In this document: positions 26,086 to 34,215 of the stretch, in pieces
How positions within the stretch are numbered: position 1 is the stretch's first letter
Layout: every line of letters begins with the position of its first letter
Origin: CAYNSX01 sp964400165
Lineage (GTDB): Bacteria; Armatimonadota; Hebobacteria; CAYNSX01
Assembly: GCA_964400165.1 (NCBI GenBank)
Contig: CAYNSX010000002.1
Span: forward strand, 27,045 to 91,044
Direction of reading: 5' to 3'
Length of the DNA: 64,000 bases
Position numbers and translations under genes: made by a program
Notes under the pieces: model-generated
What the model saw: the letters and a program-made list of their open reading frames with translations, nothing else
Told to the model about the DNA's origin: nothing
Databases searched by the model: none

Positions 26086-27366
26086 TCAAGCGACCGGTTC
26101 GATGTATGGCCGAAATCGCTCCAATAACTCGCCCGGCACTTCGACGGAGACCGCCACGCCGTTCATTCCGTACTCCTCGGCGAGTACCCGGCCGCGTTCG
26201 TGCGCCAAGTTGATGAGTTCACCGTGATTGTAAGGGATCATGACTTGCAGCCGCTCCCAGCGCAGGCGCAGCGCGTGACTGATGGCGAGCCGGAGCGCGT
26301 CGAGGCCCTCCCGGTCGCGCGCGGAAATGGCGACCGACGCCGCGATGCCGTCGAGCACGGGCAGCCGGCCCGAATACTCGACCTGATCCATCTTGTTGAA
26401 GGCGGCGACGGTCGGCTTGCCGACCGCGCCCAGGTCGGCGAGGACGCGGTTGACCGCCTCCACCTGGTCGCGCCAGAGCGGGTTGGCGAAATCGATGACA
26501 TGCACCAGCACATCGGACTCGACCACCTCTTCGAGCGTGGCGCGGAACGCCGCGACCAGTTGCGGCGGCAGGTCGCGGATGAAGCCGACCGTATCCGTCA
26601 GCAGCGCCTCGGCGCCGCCGGGGAGCGCCACTTTGCGCGTCGTCGGGTCGAGCGTGGCGAACAGGCGGTCCTCGACGAACACCTCGGCGCCCGACAGCGC
26701 GTTGAGCAGCGTGGACTTGCCGGCGTTGGTATAGCCCACCAGCGCGGCGACCGGCATTCGCAGCCGCTCGCGCCCGGCGCGCAGCCGGGCGCGGTGCGAC
26801 TGCACCTTCTTCAGTTCCGTGCGCAGGTGGCGGATGCGCTCACGCAGCCGGCGGCGGTCGACTTCGAGTTTCGTTTCGCCGGGGCCGCGGGTGCCGATGC
26901 CGCCGCCGAGGCGGGAGAGCATCGTCCCGTGCCCGACCAGCCGCGGCAGCAAGTATTCGAGTTGCGCCAGTTCGACCTGGATTTTCCCTTCGTTCGACTT
27001 GGCGCGGCGGGCAAAGATGTCGAGGATGAGCCCGGGGCGGTCGATAACCGGCATATCGGCCTGCAACTCGAGGTTGCGCTGCTGCCGGGGCGTCAGGTCG
27101 GCATCGACGATGATCAACTCGGCGCCGAGCGTTTTCGCCACTTCACTCACTTCGTGCGACTTGCCGCGCCCGACGAAGAACGAAGGGTCGTGACGATCGC
27201 GGCGCTGGGTGACCACGGTGAGCAGTTCGACGCGCGCCGTAACGGCGAGGGCGCGCAGTTCCTCAAGCGACTCTTCGTAATCGCGGTGCGGCGTGTCGAG
27301 CGTCAGGACGACCGCGCGCTGCGACGGGCCCGCCCACTGCGACAACCCCTGCGCTAACTGCGGCAT
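26086..27366 (-). CDS. hflX: GTPase HflX
   Basis: 426 residues from the ATG at 27364-27366, which overlaps the dapL stop by 13 bases; the longer open frame upstream reads through dapL and is a shadow. HflX N-terminal domain (VGRGKSHEVSEVAKTLGAEL, DIFARRAKSNEGKIQVELAQ), GTP-binding motifs G1 GYTNAGKST, G3 DTVGFIRDLP and G4 NKMD. It splits stalled ribosomes under stress. No hfq nearby. Confidence 0.93.
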   Translation of the reverse strand: MPQLAQGLSQWAGPSQRAVVLTLDTPHRDYEESLEELRALAVTARVELLTVVTQRRDRHDPSFFVGRGKSHEVSEVAKTLGAELIIVDADLTPRQQRNLELQADMPVIDRPGLILDIFARRAKSNEGKIQVELAQLEYLLPRLVGHGTMLSRLGGGIGTRGPGETKLEVDRRRLRERIRHLRTELKKVQSHRARLRAGRERLRMPVAALVGYTNAGKSTLLNALSGAEVFVEDRLFATLDPTTRKVALPGGAEALLTDTVGFIRDLPPQLVAAFRATLEEVVESDVLVHVIDFANPLWRDQVEAVNRVLADLGAVGKPTVAAFNKMDQVEYSGRLPVLDGIAASVAISARDREGLDALRLAISHALRLRWERLQVMIPYNHGELINLAHERGRVLAEEYGMNGVAVSVEVPGELLERFRPYIEPVA

Positions 27367-28538
27367 ATCACCGGCAATTTGTCCGTGATGCGCTGCATCG
27401 CCTCGCGCACGCGCTCGGTCCCGCCCGTGCACGACAGCGCGACGCGGAACCAGCCCTCGCCCTGGGCGCCGAACGCCGCGCCCGGCGTGAACACCACCGC
27501 CGCCTCGCGCAGCGCCCGCTCGCAGAACTCGGCGGAGGTCAGTCCCTTCGGCGTCGGCGCCCAGACATACATCGCCCCGCGCGGCGCTTCCAACTTCCAG
27601 CCCGCCGCATTGAGCGCGCTGACGATGATGTCGCGCCGCTCGCGGTAAACGCGGCGGTTTTCGTCGAGGCAGTCCTGCGGGCCGGTGAGCGCCGTCACCG
27701 CCGCCCGCTGAATGGCCAGGAACACCCCCGAGTCGATGTTCGACTTCAGTTTCCACAGCGCCGCGATGATGTCTGCGCCGCCGCATGCCCAGCCGATGCG
27801 CCAGCCGGTCATCCGGTAGCCCTTCGACAGCGAATGGAACTCGATGGTGCAGTCGCGCGCCTCGGGATTCTGCAGCGGCGACGGGGCCAGATAGCCGTCG
27901 TAGGTGATTTCGGAATAGGCGTGGTCGTAAGCGAGCACCAGGTCGTGCTGCCGGGCGAACGCGACCATCTCGCGCAGCCCCGCCTCGTCAATCACCGCGC
28001 CCGTCGGCATATGCGGATAGCACATCAGCAACACGCGGGCGCGTTTCGCCACATCGGACGGAATGGCAGCAAAGTCGGGCCGCCAGCCGTTCGCCGCGGT
28101 GAGCGGCACCGGGTAGCCCTCGGCGCCCGCCAGCGACGCATTGACGCGGTAGACGGGATAGCCCGGGTCGGGATAGAGAACCACATCGCCCGGCCCCGCC
28201 AGCGCCCAGAGCAGGTGCGCCAGCCCTTCCTTCGAGCCGATCAGCCGCAGCACTTCTGTGTCGACATCGAGGGCGATGCCGAAGCGCCGCTGCATCCACT
28301 GCGCGACCGCCTGCCGGAATTCGGGCAGGCCCGAGCCGGTCTCGTCGTAGCGGTGCGTGCGCTTGTCGTCGACCGCCGTCTTCAGCGCCGCGACGATGTG
28401 CGCCGGCGTGCCGAGGTCGGGGTCGCCGATGGAGAGGTCGATGATGTCGGCGCCGGCGGCCAGCGCCGCCATCTTCGCCCGGGCGATGGCGGCGAAGGGG
28501 TAGGGGGGGATGGTTTCGAGTCGGGCGGCGGGTTTCAC
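27354..28538 (-). CDS. dapL: LL-diaminopimelate aminotransferase
   Basis: 394 residues from the GTG at 28536-28538 (VKPAARLETIPPYPF); the frame upstream of it is repeat sequence. A class I/II PLP enzyme: IGDPDLGTPAHIV, GSKEGLAHLLWAL, PDPGYPVYR and the PLP Lys in SLSKGYRMTGWRIGW are the DapL pattern. It makes LL-DAP directly from tetrahydrodipicolinate, bypassing the acylated routes; DapF in the same operon and dapB at 59715 fit. A less specific aminotransferase is possible. Confidence 0.82.
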   Translation of the reverse strand: MKPAARLETIPPYPFAAIARAKMAALAAGADIIDLSIGDPDLGTPAHIVAALKTAVDDKRTHRYDETGSGLPEFRQAVAQWMQRRFGIALDVDTEVLRLIGSKEGLAHLLWALAGPGDVVLYPDPGYPVYRVNASLAGAEGYPVPLTAANGWRPDFAAIPSDVAKRARVLLMCYPHMPTGAVIDEAGLREMVAFARQHDLVLAYDHAYSEITYDGYLAPSPLQNPEARDCTIEFHSLSKGYRMTGWRIGWACGGADIIAALWKLKSNIDSGVFLAIQRAAVTALTGPQDCLDENRRVYRERRDIIVSALNAAGWKLEAPRGAMYVWAPTPKGLTSAEFCERALREAAVVFTPGAAFGAQGEGWFRVALSCTGGTERVREAMQRITDKLPVICRS

Positions 28539-28549
28539 GGTTGAAAGTC

Positions 28550-28575
28550 GGCAGGCAGGATGCCTGCCCCCCTGG
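28550..28575. repeat. Family C palindrome in front of dapL
   Basis: GGCAGGCA-gga-TGCCTGCC at 28550-28568 followed by a C run. Same unit as 28798-28816 (inside the next gene) and 34011-34029. It starts 12 bases from the dapL GTG, so it takes the place of a normal leader. Confidence 0.8.
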
Positions 28576-28590
28576 GAAGTACTCGGGGTT

Positions 28591-29793
28591 TCACGCCCGC
28601 GCTCCGACAGCGGCTTTCGACTTCGTGACCACCAACTCAAACCCGCGCTTGCGCAATTCGGCAAGGAAGACTTCCGCAGGCACGCCGACTTCGGGCCGGT
28701 GCGCGCCGGGCGCGATGAGGCCGCGCGCCTGCATCGCGGCGACGATGCCGACGGAGAAACCGGTGCAGCGCTCCATCGCGGAAAAGCCCCCCGGCTTGGC
28801 AGGCAAAGTGCCTGCCCCCCGGGCAGGTGGCTCCAGCCAGTCGATGGTCAACCCGCCCTCCGGCCCCTCGCACTCGACCCGCATCACGCACAGGTCGGGC
28901 TCATCGCGGAAAGTGAGATGCTTCTCGAAGAGCGCGCCGGTGAACAGCCGAGGCACTACCGGCCTGGAGGCCGGCGCTACCGACACCGGCTCGTTCGACA
29001 GCAGCCCCAGCGCGCGCAGGACGCGGATTTGCTCGCAGTGGCCGGGGTAGCGCAGCGTCTTCACTTCGAACGCCTGCAAGCGCCCCTCGTATGTCCACGG
29101 GTTCGTGGACGAACTCCCTGAAGTCAAAAACGCCTCCAGCGTCCCGACGCCCGGCAGGTCGAGCGTCTCGAGTTCGGTCAGCGGTTCCACTTTCGTGATC
29201 ACGCCGCCGCGCAGGATGGTCACCGGCTCGGCGTACTCCTTCAACAGCCCGTGCGCGCTGAACACCATCTGATAATTGAGCGGAGAGCGCGGCTGCTGCG
29301 GCAGCCCGCCGACCAGAATGCGCACCCGCTCCGTCCGCGGCACTTGCGCCACTGCATACGCCGCCAGCGTGTTGCCGGCGCCGGGCTGGTAGCCGCAATC
29401 AGGGACGACCGACACGCCCGCCTCTTGCGCGGCGCCGTCCAATTCCAATTCCTGAAAGACGCGCTCGGTCGAGCCGCCCATATCGCAGAAGTGCGTGCCC
29501 GCCCGCACCGCCGCCGCTGCGACTGACGGGTTGAAGAAGTAGGGGAGACCGCTGACGGTCGCCGTCGAGCCGGTGATGGCGCGCTCGACCGCGGCGATGT
29601 CGCCGGCGTCGAGCGTTGCCGCGGTCGCCACCGGGCGCCTGGCCAGCCGGTTAACGAGCGCCGCGCCCTGCTCGGCGCGGGCGCGGTCGGCGTCGAACAG
29701 TAGCACCGCCTCCGCGTCGCCGTGCGCGGCGACATCGTAGGCCGCCGCCACGCCCTGCCGTCCCGCCCCCAGGATGGCGTACCGGAACCCCAT
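28591..29793 (-). CDS. Saccharopine dehydrogenase family protein with two repeat insertions
   Basis: 400 residues; ATG shares a base with the upstream stop. N-terminal Rossmann motif YAILGAGRQGVAAAYDVAAH and GTHFCDMGG, SVVPDCGYQPGAGNTLAAY match the saccharopine/carboxynorspermidine/lysine-6-dehydrogenase group. Two insertions coincide with palindromic repeats: PARGAGTLPAKPGGF (codons over 28798-28816) and VAPASRPVVP (over 28957-28978). Neighbours are dapL and dapF, hinting at amino acid metabolism, but the substrate is not known. Confidence 0.82.
   Translation of the reverse strand: MGFRYAILGAGRQGVAAAYDVAAHGDAEAVLLFDADRARAEQGAALVNRLARRPVATAATLDAGDIAAVERAITGSTATVSGLPYFFNPSVAAAAVRAGTHFCDMGGSTERVFQELELDGAAQEAGVSVVPDCGYQPGAGNTLAAYAVAQVPRTERVRILVGGLPQQPRSPLNYQMVFSAHGLLKEYAEPVTILRGGVITKVEPLTELETLDLPGVGTLEAFLTSGSSSTNPWTYEGRLQAFEVKTLRYPGHCEQIRVLRALGLLSNEPVSVAPASRPVVPRLFTGALFEKHLTFRDEPDLCVMRVECEGPEGGLTIDWLEPPARGAGTLPAKPGGFSAMERCTGFSVGIVAAMQARGLIAPGAHRPEVGVPAEVFLAELRKRGFELVVTKSKAAVGARA
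28798..28816. repeat. Family C palindrome inside the saccharopine dehydrogenase-like gene
   Basis: GGCAGGCA-aag-TGCCTGCC plus a following C run. It is translated in frame as part of GAGTLPAKPG. The same 8-base arms occur in two spacers. Confidence 0.85.
28957..28978. repeat. Family D palindrome inside the saccharopine dehydrogenase-like gene
   Basis: CCGGCCT-gg-AGGCCGG flanked by TA and GCTACC; on the coding strand it reads GGTAGCGCCGGCCTCC and so on. Translated in frame as VAPASRPVV. Related units starting GGTAGC lie at 32771-32793, 41723-41745 and 60453-60498. Confidence 0.75.
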
Positions 29794-30323
29794 CAAATGA
29801 TGCCGTCGATCACGCCAAGTTGCAGCGCCTCTTCGGGAGTCCAGTAGCGGTCCTGGTTGGCGAGCGCCCGCAGTTCCTCGGCGGGCTTGCCGATGCGCTG
29901 TGACAGGAACGCATACAACCGTTCGTTGATCGCCTCGCGCTGGTGGACAAGTTCGAGGCCGTCCACATACGAGCCGGTGAAGTCGATGTGCCCGGCGTGG
30001 AAAAGGAAGTGCGCCGTCGGCATCGCCAGCCGCTCGTCGCCGACTTGCATGATGAACAGCGCAGCCGAATACGCGATGCCGAACGCCACCGTGACCAGGT
30101 GCACGCCCGCCAGCGCCTTGGCGTCCTGCAACGCGAACACCTGATACAAATCGCCGCCGTCGGAATTGATGAACAGGTAGATCGGGCGCTTCGGAAACCG
30201 CTCCGCGGCTTCGAACATCTCGAAGATGACCTGCCCCACGGAGTTCGAATCGATGGTTCCGGACAACCGCAGCATCTGGCCGCGGTCGATATCGAGTTGC
30301 CGGTGCTCCCCGTGCAGTCGCAT
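29793..30323 (-). CDS. ClpP-like serine protease
   Basis: 176 residues. The Clp fold is clear: IYLFINSDGGDLYQVFALQD, Ser86 in GIAYSAALFIM, His109 in HFLFHAG and Asp158 in ANQDRYW, with TPEEALQLGVIDGI at the end. The Ser context (GxAYSAA instead of GxAASMA) and His context differ from ordinary ClpP. No clpX or clpA is nearby, and the gene is embedded among dapF, a reductase and dapL. It may be a second, specialised ClpP-type peptidase. Confidence 0.8.
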   Translation of the reverse strand: MRLHGEHRQLDIDRGQMLRLSGTIDSNSVGQVIFEMFEAAERFPKRPIYLFINSDGGDLYQVFALQDAKALAGVHLVTVAFGIAYSAALFIMQVGDERLAMPTAHFLFHAGHIDFTGSYVDGLELVHQREAINERLYAFLSQRIGKPAEELRALANQDRYWTPEEALQLGVIDGII

Positions 30324-30336
30324 TACGCCTCCGTCA

Positions 30337-31348
30337 TCAGCCGTCGAGTGCCGCCTCCCCCGTATACACGATTTCGGCGGGGCCTGTCATTAGCACCGGC
30401 CCGGCCTCCGTCCACTCGATGGCCAGCGTCCCGCCGGGGAGGTGTACTTGCGCCCGCCGGTCGGCGAAGCCCGCCATGTGCGCGGCGACCACCGCCGCGC
30501 AGGCGCCCGTCCCGCAGGCCAGCGTCGCGCCGGCGCCGCGCTCCCAGGAGTCGACGCGCAATTCGTTGGGGCGCAGCACTTCGGTGAACTGCACATTCGT
30601 GCGCGCCGGGAAGGCGGGCAGGCGCTCGATGCGCGACCCGAGGTCGCGCACTTGCTCACGGTCCCAACTCTGCCCGAAGACCACCACATGCGGGTTGCCC
30701 ATCGAGACGACGGTGATGCTGACATCGCGGCCGTTGACCGTCAGTGGTTCCTGAATGACCGCGTCGGTGTCCGGGCCCGCCATCGGAATCTCCGAGCGGC
30801 GCAGCCGCGGCGCGCCCATGTCCACCGTGACAGAGACGACTTTCCCTTCGACGACATTCACCCGTGGCTTCATGATGCCGGCCAGCGTCTCGACGGTCTG
30901 CTCGCGCCCGGCGAAGCCGTCCTCATAGGCGAGGCGCGCCACGCAGCGGATGCCGTTGCCGCACATTTCGGCTTCGGAGCCGTCGGCGTTGATCAGGCGC
31001 ATGGTGTAGTCGGCCTTGTCCGAGGGCGCGATCAGCAGCAGCCCGTGCTCCTGCGCATAGCGCCAGACTTCGCTGTCGGGGGAGTTGTCCGCCAGACCGC
31101 ACTCACGCAGCCTGACGAACTCGATCTCCAGCAGTTGATCCCATCCGGTCTCCGCCAGCCNNNNNNNNNNAGTCGGCCTTGTCGGACGGGGCGATCAGCA
31201 GCAGGCCGTCGGCGCCGATGCCGGTGCGCCGGTCACACCAGCGCGCGGCCAGCCGCGGCAGCGCCTCTTCCGGCAGCGGGTTGGCGCGCACATCCACGAC
31301 GACGAAGTCGTTGCCCAGGCCCTGCACTTTGGTGAAGGGGAGAATCAC
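30337..31348 (-). CDS. dapF: Diaminopimelate epimerase, interrupted by an assembly gap
   Basis: GTG start at 31346-31348 (ILPFTKVQGLGNDFVVVD), overlapping the lnt stop. The left part runs to ARWCDRRTGIGADGLLLIAP; the right part resumes with MRLINADGSEAEMCGNGIRC (catalytic Cys) and ends with ATLACGTGACAAVVAA (second Cys). Between them is a 10-N gap and a foreign segment. Deleting 31008-31170 rejoins SDKAD to YTMRL and gives an intact 282-residue protein of normal length, so the gene is probably whole in the organism. It interconverts LL- and meso-DAP for lysine and peptidoglycan. Confidence 0.9.
31008..31170. other. Scaffold gap with chimeric contig end inside dapF
   Basis: Ten N at 31161-31170. 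The ~40 bases starting 31008 are nearly repeated after the gap at 31171, the sign of two overlapping contig ends joined end to end. The bases between about 31035 and 31160 do not encode DapF; on the minus strand they read VRLRECGLADNSPDSEVWRY-AQEHG, resembling a PIN-like/DUF5615-type protein, joined at a short shared stretch (GGGCTGCTGCTGAT). Confidence 0.85.
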
Positions 31349-32850
31349 GCCGCCATTTTACTCTGCGCTCGTGCGCGCCGGCCCCGCCACACTGCGGCGA
31401 GAAGGATGAGCACGCCGAGCACTTGCAACACCCTCGGAAACAGCCACCCGCCGCGCACATAGGGTGACCGCTCCGTCATCAGCTCCGCGTTACCTTGCAA
31501 AGTTAGCCCCTCGCCAAACACCGGAAGTGACTGATCGATGCGCCCCCAGGGGTCGACAATCTGCGACGCGCCGGAACTGGCGGCCCGCACGATCCAGCGC
31601 CGCAGTTCCACCGCCCGCATCGCCGTCATCGCCGTATGCTGCACATGCTGCAGGCGGCCCCAACTCATCGCATCGAAGTTGGGCACGACAAGCAACTCCC
31701 CGCCGTTCGCCACCACCCGCCGCGCCGGCTTCTCGAAATCGAGGTCGAAGCAGATGACGATGCCGAAGCGCCCCCACGGGGCGTCGAAGACCGGATACTC
31801 GCGCCCGGGTGTGCCGTCGTCAAAAAAATGCACCGGGTTGATCTTGTGATAGGCACCGATCGGCTCGCCGGTAGGCGCCAGGATGAGCGCGGTGTTCCAC
31901 CACGGATGGTCGGCGGGCGGCTTGATGTATTCCTGCGTGCCGAACACGAGGTACACCTGCCGCGCCCGCACCAGCTTCTGAATGTCCTCGAGAACGAGCG
32001 GATTTTGCTTCACATCAAGCGGGATCGCATATTCGGGCCACACGACCAGACTCCCCGGCGGCGGGTTGGCGGCCTCGGTCAGTTCGATCATTCCGTCCCA
32101 GGTGCGCGTCTCGAGTTGGACGAGGGTGACAGGAACGGTGCGCCGATCCTCACTGTGGGGGACAGACATGAACGGCCAGAGGAGAACCCCATAAACCGAC
32201 AATGCGAGGAGCCACGACTTCGGCCAGGGAGCACGCTGCGTTTTCAGCCGCAGGGCCGCCGCCACCAGCCCGTTCGCACAGGCGATAACACCCGACAAGC
32301 CGTAGCATCCAACGATGGCCGCCCATTGCAGCGGCCCGAGGCGCTCGGCGAGCGAGTAGCCGAGACTCATCCAGGTGAAGCGCAGCGGCCAGTCTTCTGC
32401 GCGCAGCAATTCGGTCAGCACCCAGAAACAGGGGATGGTGAGCGGCCACCAGCGCGGCCCCGGCCAGCGGTCGGTCGCCGCCACGCACGCGGCAAAGATT
32501 CCGAAGAACAGACCGAAGATGAAGAAGAGCGAGATGGCGCCGGCGTGGAAGATGTTGAACAGCCACGGCAGCGTGATTGCCGCGAACACGATCCCGCCCA
32601 CCACGCCGACATAGAACGCGTGCCGGGCGCGTAGCCCGGGCGCGGCGTTGATCAGCGGCACGAGCCCCACCCAGGCGAGCCACCACAGGCGGTACGGCGG
32701 GAACGCGAGCGCGAGCAGCGCGCCGGACAGCGCCGCGGCCGCCAGACGCCACCCGATGCGCCCGCCCTCCGCCGCCGGGACGGTGGCGCTACCCGGTCGG
32801 CTGTGCAGCAGACGCCCCTTCCGTTCGCAGGCCGTGCGCGATGTCTGCAA
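31345..32850 (-). CDS. lnt: Apolipoprotein N-acyltransferase
   Basis: Up to 501 residues. Six to seven N-terminal membrane spans (GALLALAFPPYRLWWLAWVG etc.) precede a nitrilase domain with the Glu in VVWPEYAIP, the Lys in YHKINPVHFF and the Cys in IVICFDLDFEK. A final span lies near VLQVLGVLILLAAVW. It adds the third acyl chain to lipoproteins in the inner membrane. The start is uncertain: the TTG at 32850 overlaps miaA by 62 bases, no ATG or GTG lies before the first span, and a repeat covers this region. Confidence 0.88.
   Translation of the reverse strand: MQTSRTACERKGRLLHSRPGSATVPAAEGGRIGWRLAAAALSGALLALAFPPYRLWWLAWVGLVPLINAAPGLRARHAFYVGVVGGIVFAAITLPWLFNIFHAGAISLFFIFGLFFGIFAACVAATDRWPGPRWWPLTIPCFWVLTELLRAEDWPLRFTWMSLGYSLAERLGPLQWAAIVGCYGLSGVIACANGLVAAALRLKTQRAPWPKSWLLALSVYGVLLWPFMSVPHSEDRRTVPVTLVQLETRTWDGMIELTEAANPPPGSLVVWPEYAIPLDVKQNPLVLEDIQKLVRARQVYLVFGTQEYIKPPADHPWWNTALILAPTGEPIGAYHKINPVHFFDDGTPGREYPVFDAPWGRFGIVICFDLDFEKPARRVVANGGELLVVPNFDAMSWGRLQHVQHTAMTAMRAVELRRWIVRAASSGASQIVDPWGRIDQSLPVFGEGLTLQGNAELMTERSPYVRGGWLFPRVLQVLGVLILLAAVWRGRRARAQSKMAA
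32771..32793. repeat. Family D palindrome at the miaA-lnt junction
   Basis: GCCGCCG-gga-CGGTGGC followed by GCTACCC; on the minus strand it starts GGGTAGCGCCACCG. Its TAG is the miaA stop codon, and the same bases are read in another frame near the lnt N-terminus (GSATVPAAEGG). One mismatch in the arms. Confidence 0.6.
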
Positions 32851-33763
32851 TCTGCGTCACCGCCGCCTCCCAGCCGGCGAGCGACCAGTCCAGCCACTCG
32901 ACCGCCGGCATCCGCCGAAACCAGGTGAACTGCCGCCGCGCAAAGTGCCGCGTGTCACGCTGTAGAGTATAGACCGCCGTTTCGAGCGGCACTTCGCCGC
33001 GCACCACCGGAATCAGTTGCCGGTAGCCGAGCGCATGCATCGCTTGGGATTCGGGCGGCACGCCCGCATCGAGCAGGCGCTTCACCTCATCGAGCAGCCC
33101 CTTCGCCAACTCTGCGTGCACGCGCTCGTCGATGCGCCGATACAGCAGTTCGCGCGGCAGCGTCAACCCGATGAGGCGCGCCTGATAGCGCGGCGGGCGT
33201 TCGGCATCGAGGCGCTTCCAATGGCTCAATGGCTGCCCCGTCAGTTCGTACACTTCGAGGGCGCGCACGACCCGCTTGAGATTGTTCGGATGGATGGCCG
33301 CCGCGCTCTCGGCGTCCACTGCGGCCAGCCGGGCGTGGACAGCCGCCTTGCCCTCCTGCGCGGCGAGGACGTAATAGCGGGCGCGCAGCGCCTCGTCCGG
33401 CGCCGTGCGGGCGAACCCCCACGGCGCCAGCACCCCCTGAATGTAGAGGCCGGTCCCGCCCGACAGGATGGGCGCCCGCCCGCGGGCGTGAATGTCGGCG
33501 AGCGCCTGTTCGGCATGCGCCACATATTCGGCGACGGTGAAGGGCGAGCGCGGGTCGGCGATGTCGAGACCGTAGTGGGTGATGCCGCGGCGCTCGGCGA
33601 GCGTCGGCTTGTCGGTGCCGATGTCGCAGCCGCGATAGACCTGCGTCGAGTCGGCGGTGACGATTTCGCCGCCGGCCCGCTCCGCCACCGCGATCGCCAT
33701 CGCCGACTTGCCGGCGCCCGTCGGCCCGACGATGACCAGGATGGGGAAGGGGAGCGCGTTCAT
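32789..33763 (-). CDS. miaA: tRNA dimethylallyltransferase
   Basis: 324 residues. Adds the isopentenyl group to A37 of UNN-decoding tRNAs. P-loop GPTGAGKS (13-20), ADSTQVYRGCDIGTDKPT, HYGLDIADP, GGTGLYIQGVL and DTRHFARRQFTWFRRMP are all present. ATG at 33761-33763. The C-terminal ten residues (EGASAAQPTG) and stop run into a repeat. Confidence 0.95.
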   Translation of the reverse strand: MNALPFPILVIVGPTGAGKSAMAIAVAERAGGEIVTADSTQVYRGCDIGTDKPTLAERRGITHYGLDIADPRSPFTVAEYVAHAEQALADIHARGRAPILSGGTGLYIQGVLAPWGFARTAPDEALRARYYVLAAQEGKAAVHARLAAVDAESAAAIHPNNLKRVVRALEVYELTGQPLSHWKRLDAERPPRYQARLIGLTLPRELLYRRIDERVHAELAKGLLDEVKRLLDAGVPPESQAMHALGYRQLIPVVRGEVPLETAVYTLQRDTRHFARRQFTWFRRMPAVEWLDWSLAGWEAAVTQIADIAHGLRTEGASAAQPTG

Positions 33764-33872
33764 CACAGCTAGTCTATCGCGGCGGGACAGAACCTTACCC
33801 GGGGCTGTAAGCCCCGGGCTCACAAAGTGCGCCCGCTGAACCGGGCGCGACTGCAACTGCCACCATTCTTTC

Positions 33873-33948
33873 GCGCCCCATTCATGGGGCGCTTTCTGTT
33901 AGCCCGGCCCTCCCGCCCTGAGCGAAGCCGAAGGGTTCAGGGCCGGGT
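33873..33948 (+). repeat. Family A double hairpin, copy 1
   Basis: 76 bases: GCGCCCCATTCATGGGGCGC, then TTTCTGTTAG, then a long hairpin with arms CCCGGCCCT and AGGGCCGGG around an inner stem. Identical to 34078-34153. Hairpin plus T-rich tract resembles an intrinsic terminator on the plus strand. Confidence 0.9.
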
Positions 33949-34010
33949 GACCCACGCGGCCTCCCCCCCTGCCCCCTCTCCTGTGAGGAGAGGGGGATTG
34001 ACTTTGGGGG

Positions 34011-34029
34011 GGCAGGCACATTGCCTGCC
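34011..34029. repeat. Family C palindrome in spacer
   Basis: GGCAGGCA-cat-TGCCTGCC preceded by a G run, the inverted orientation of the copy inside the saccharopine dehydrogenase-like gene. Confidence 0.85.
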
Positions 34030-34077
34030 AGAATCGCCGATGTTGGAAGTGAACCCTGAACTTGGCCCGATGTTTAC

Positions 34078-34153
34078 GCGCCCCATTCATGGGGCGCTTT
34101 CTGTTAGCCCGGCCCTCCCGCCCTGAGCGAAGCCGAAGGGTTCAGGGCCGGGT
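34078..34153 (+). repeat. Family A double hairpin, copy 2
   Basis: Base-for-base identical to the copy 205 bases to its left over 76 bases, in the same orientation. Confidence 0.9.
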
Positions 34154-34161
34154 GTCAGTTG

Positions 34162-34215
34162 CCCTCACCCGCCCCTCGGCTTCGCTCGGGGCACCCTCTC
34201 CCGGTAGGGAGAGGG
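34162..34215. repeat. Family B element
   Basis: CCCTCACCC, then a hairpin with GCCCC/GGGGC arms, then CCCTCTCCC-ggta-GGGAGAGGG. The same order is found, on one strand or the other, inside birA and in the gyrA-archease spacer. Confidence 0.75.

Noticed and set aside
30337..31348. dapF as a pseudogene or two separate genes
   Set aside because: The break coincides with the N run and duplicated contig ends; the frame is restored by removing 163 bases.
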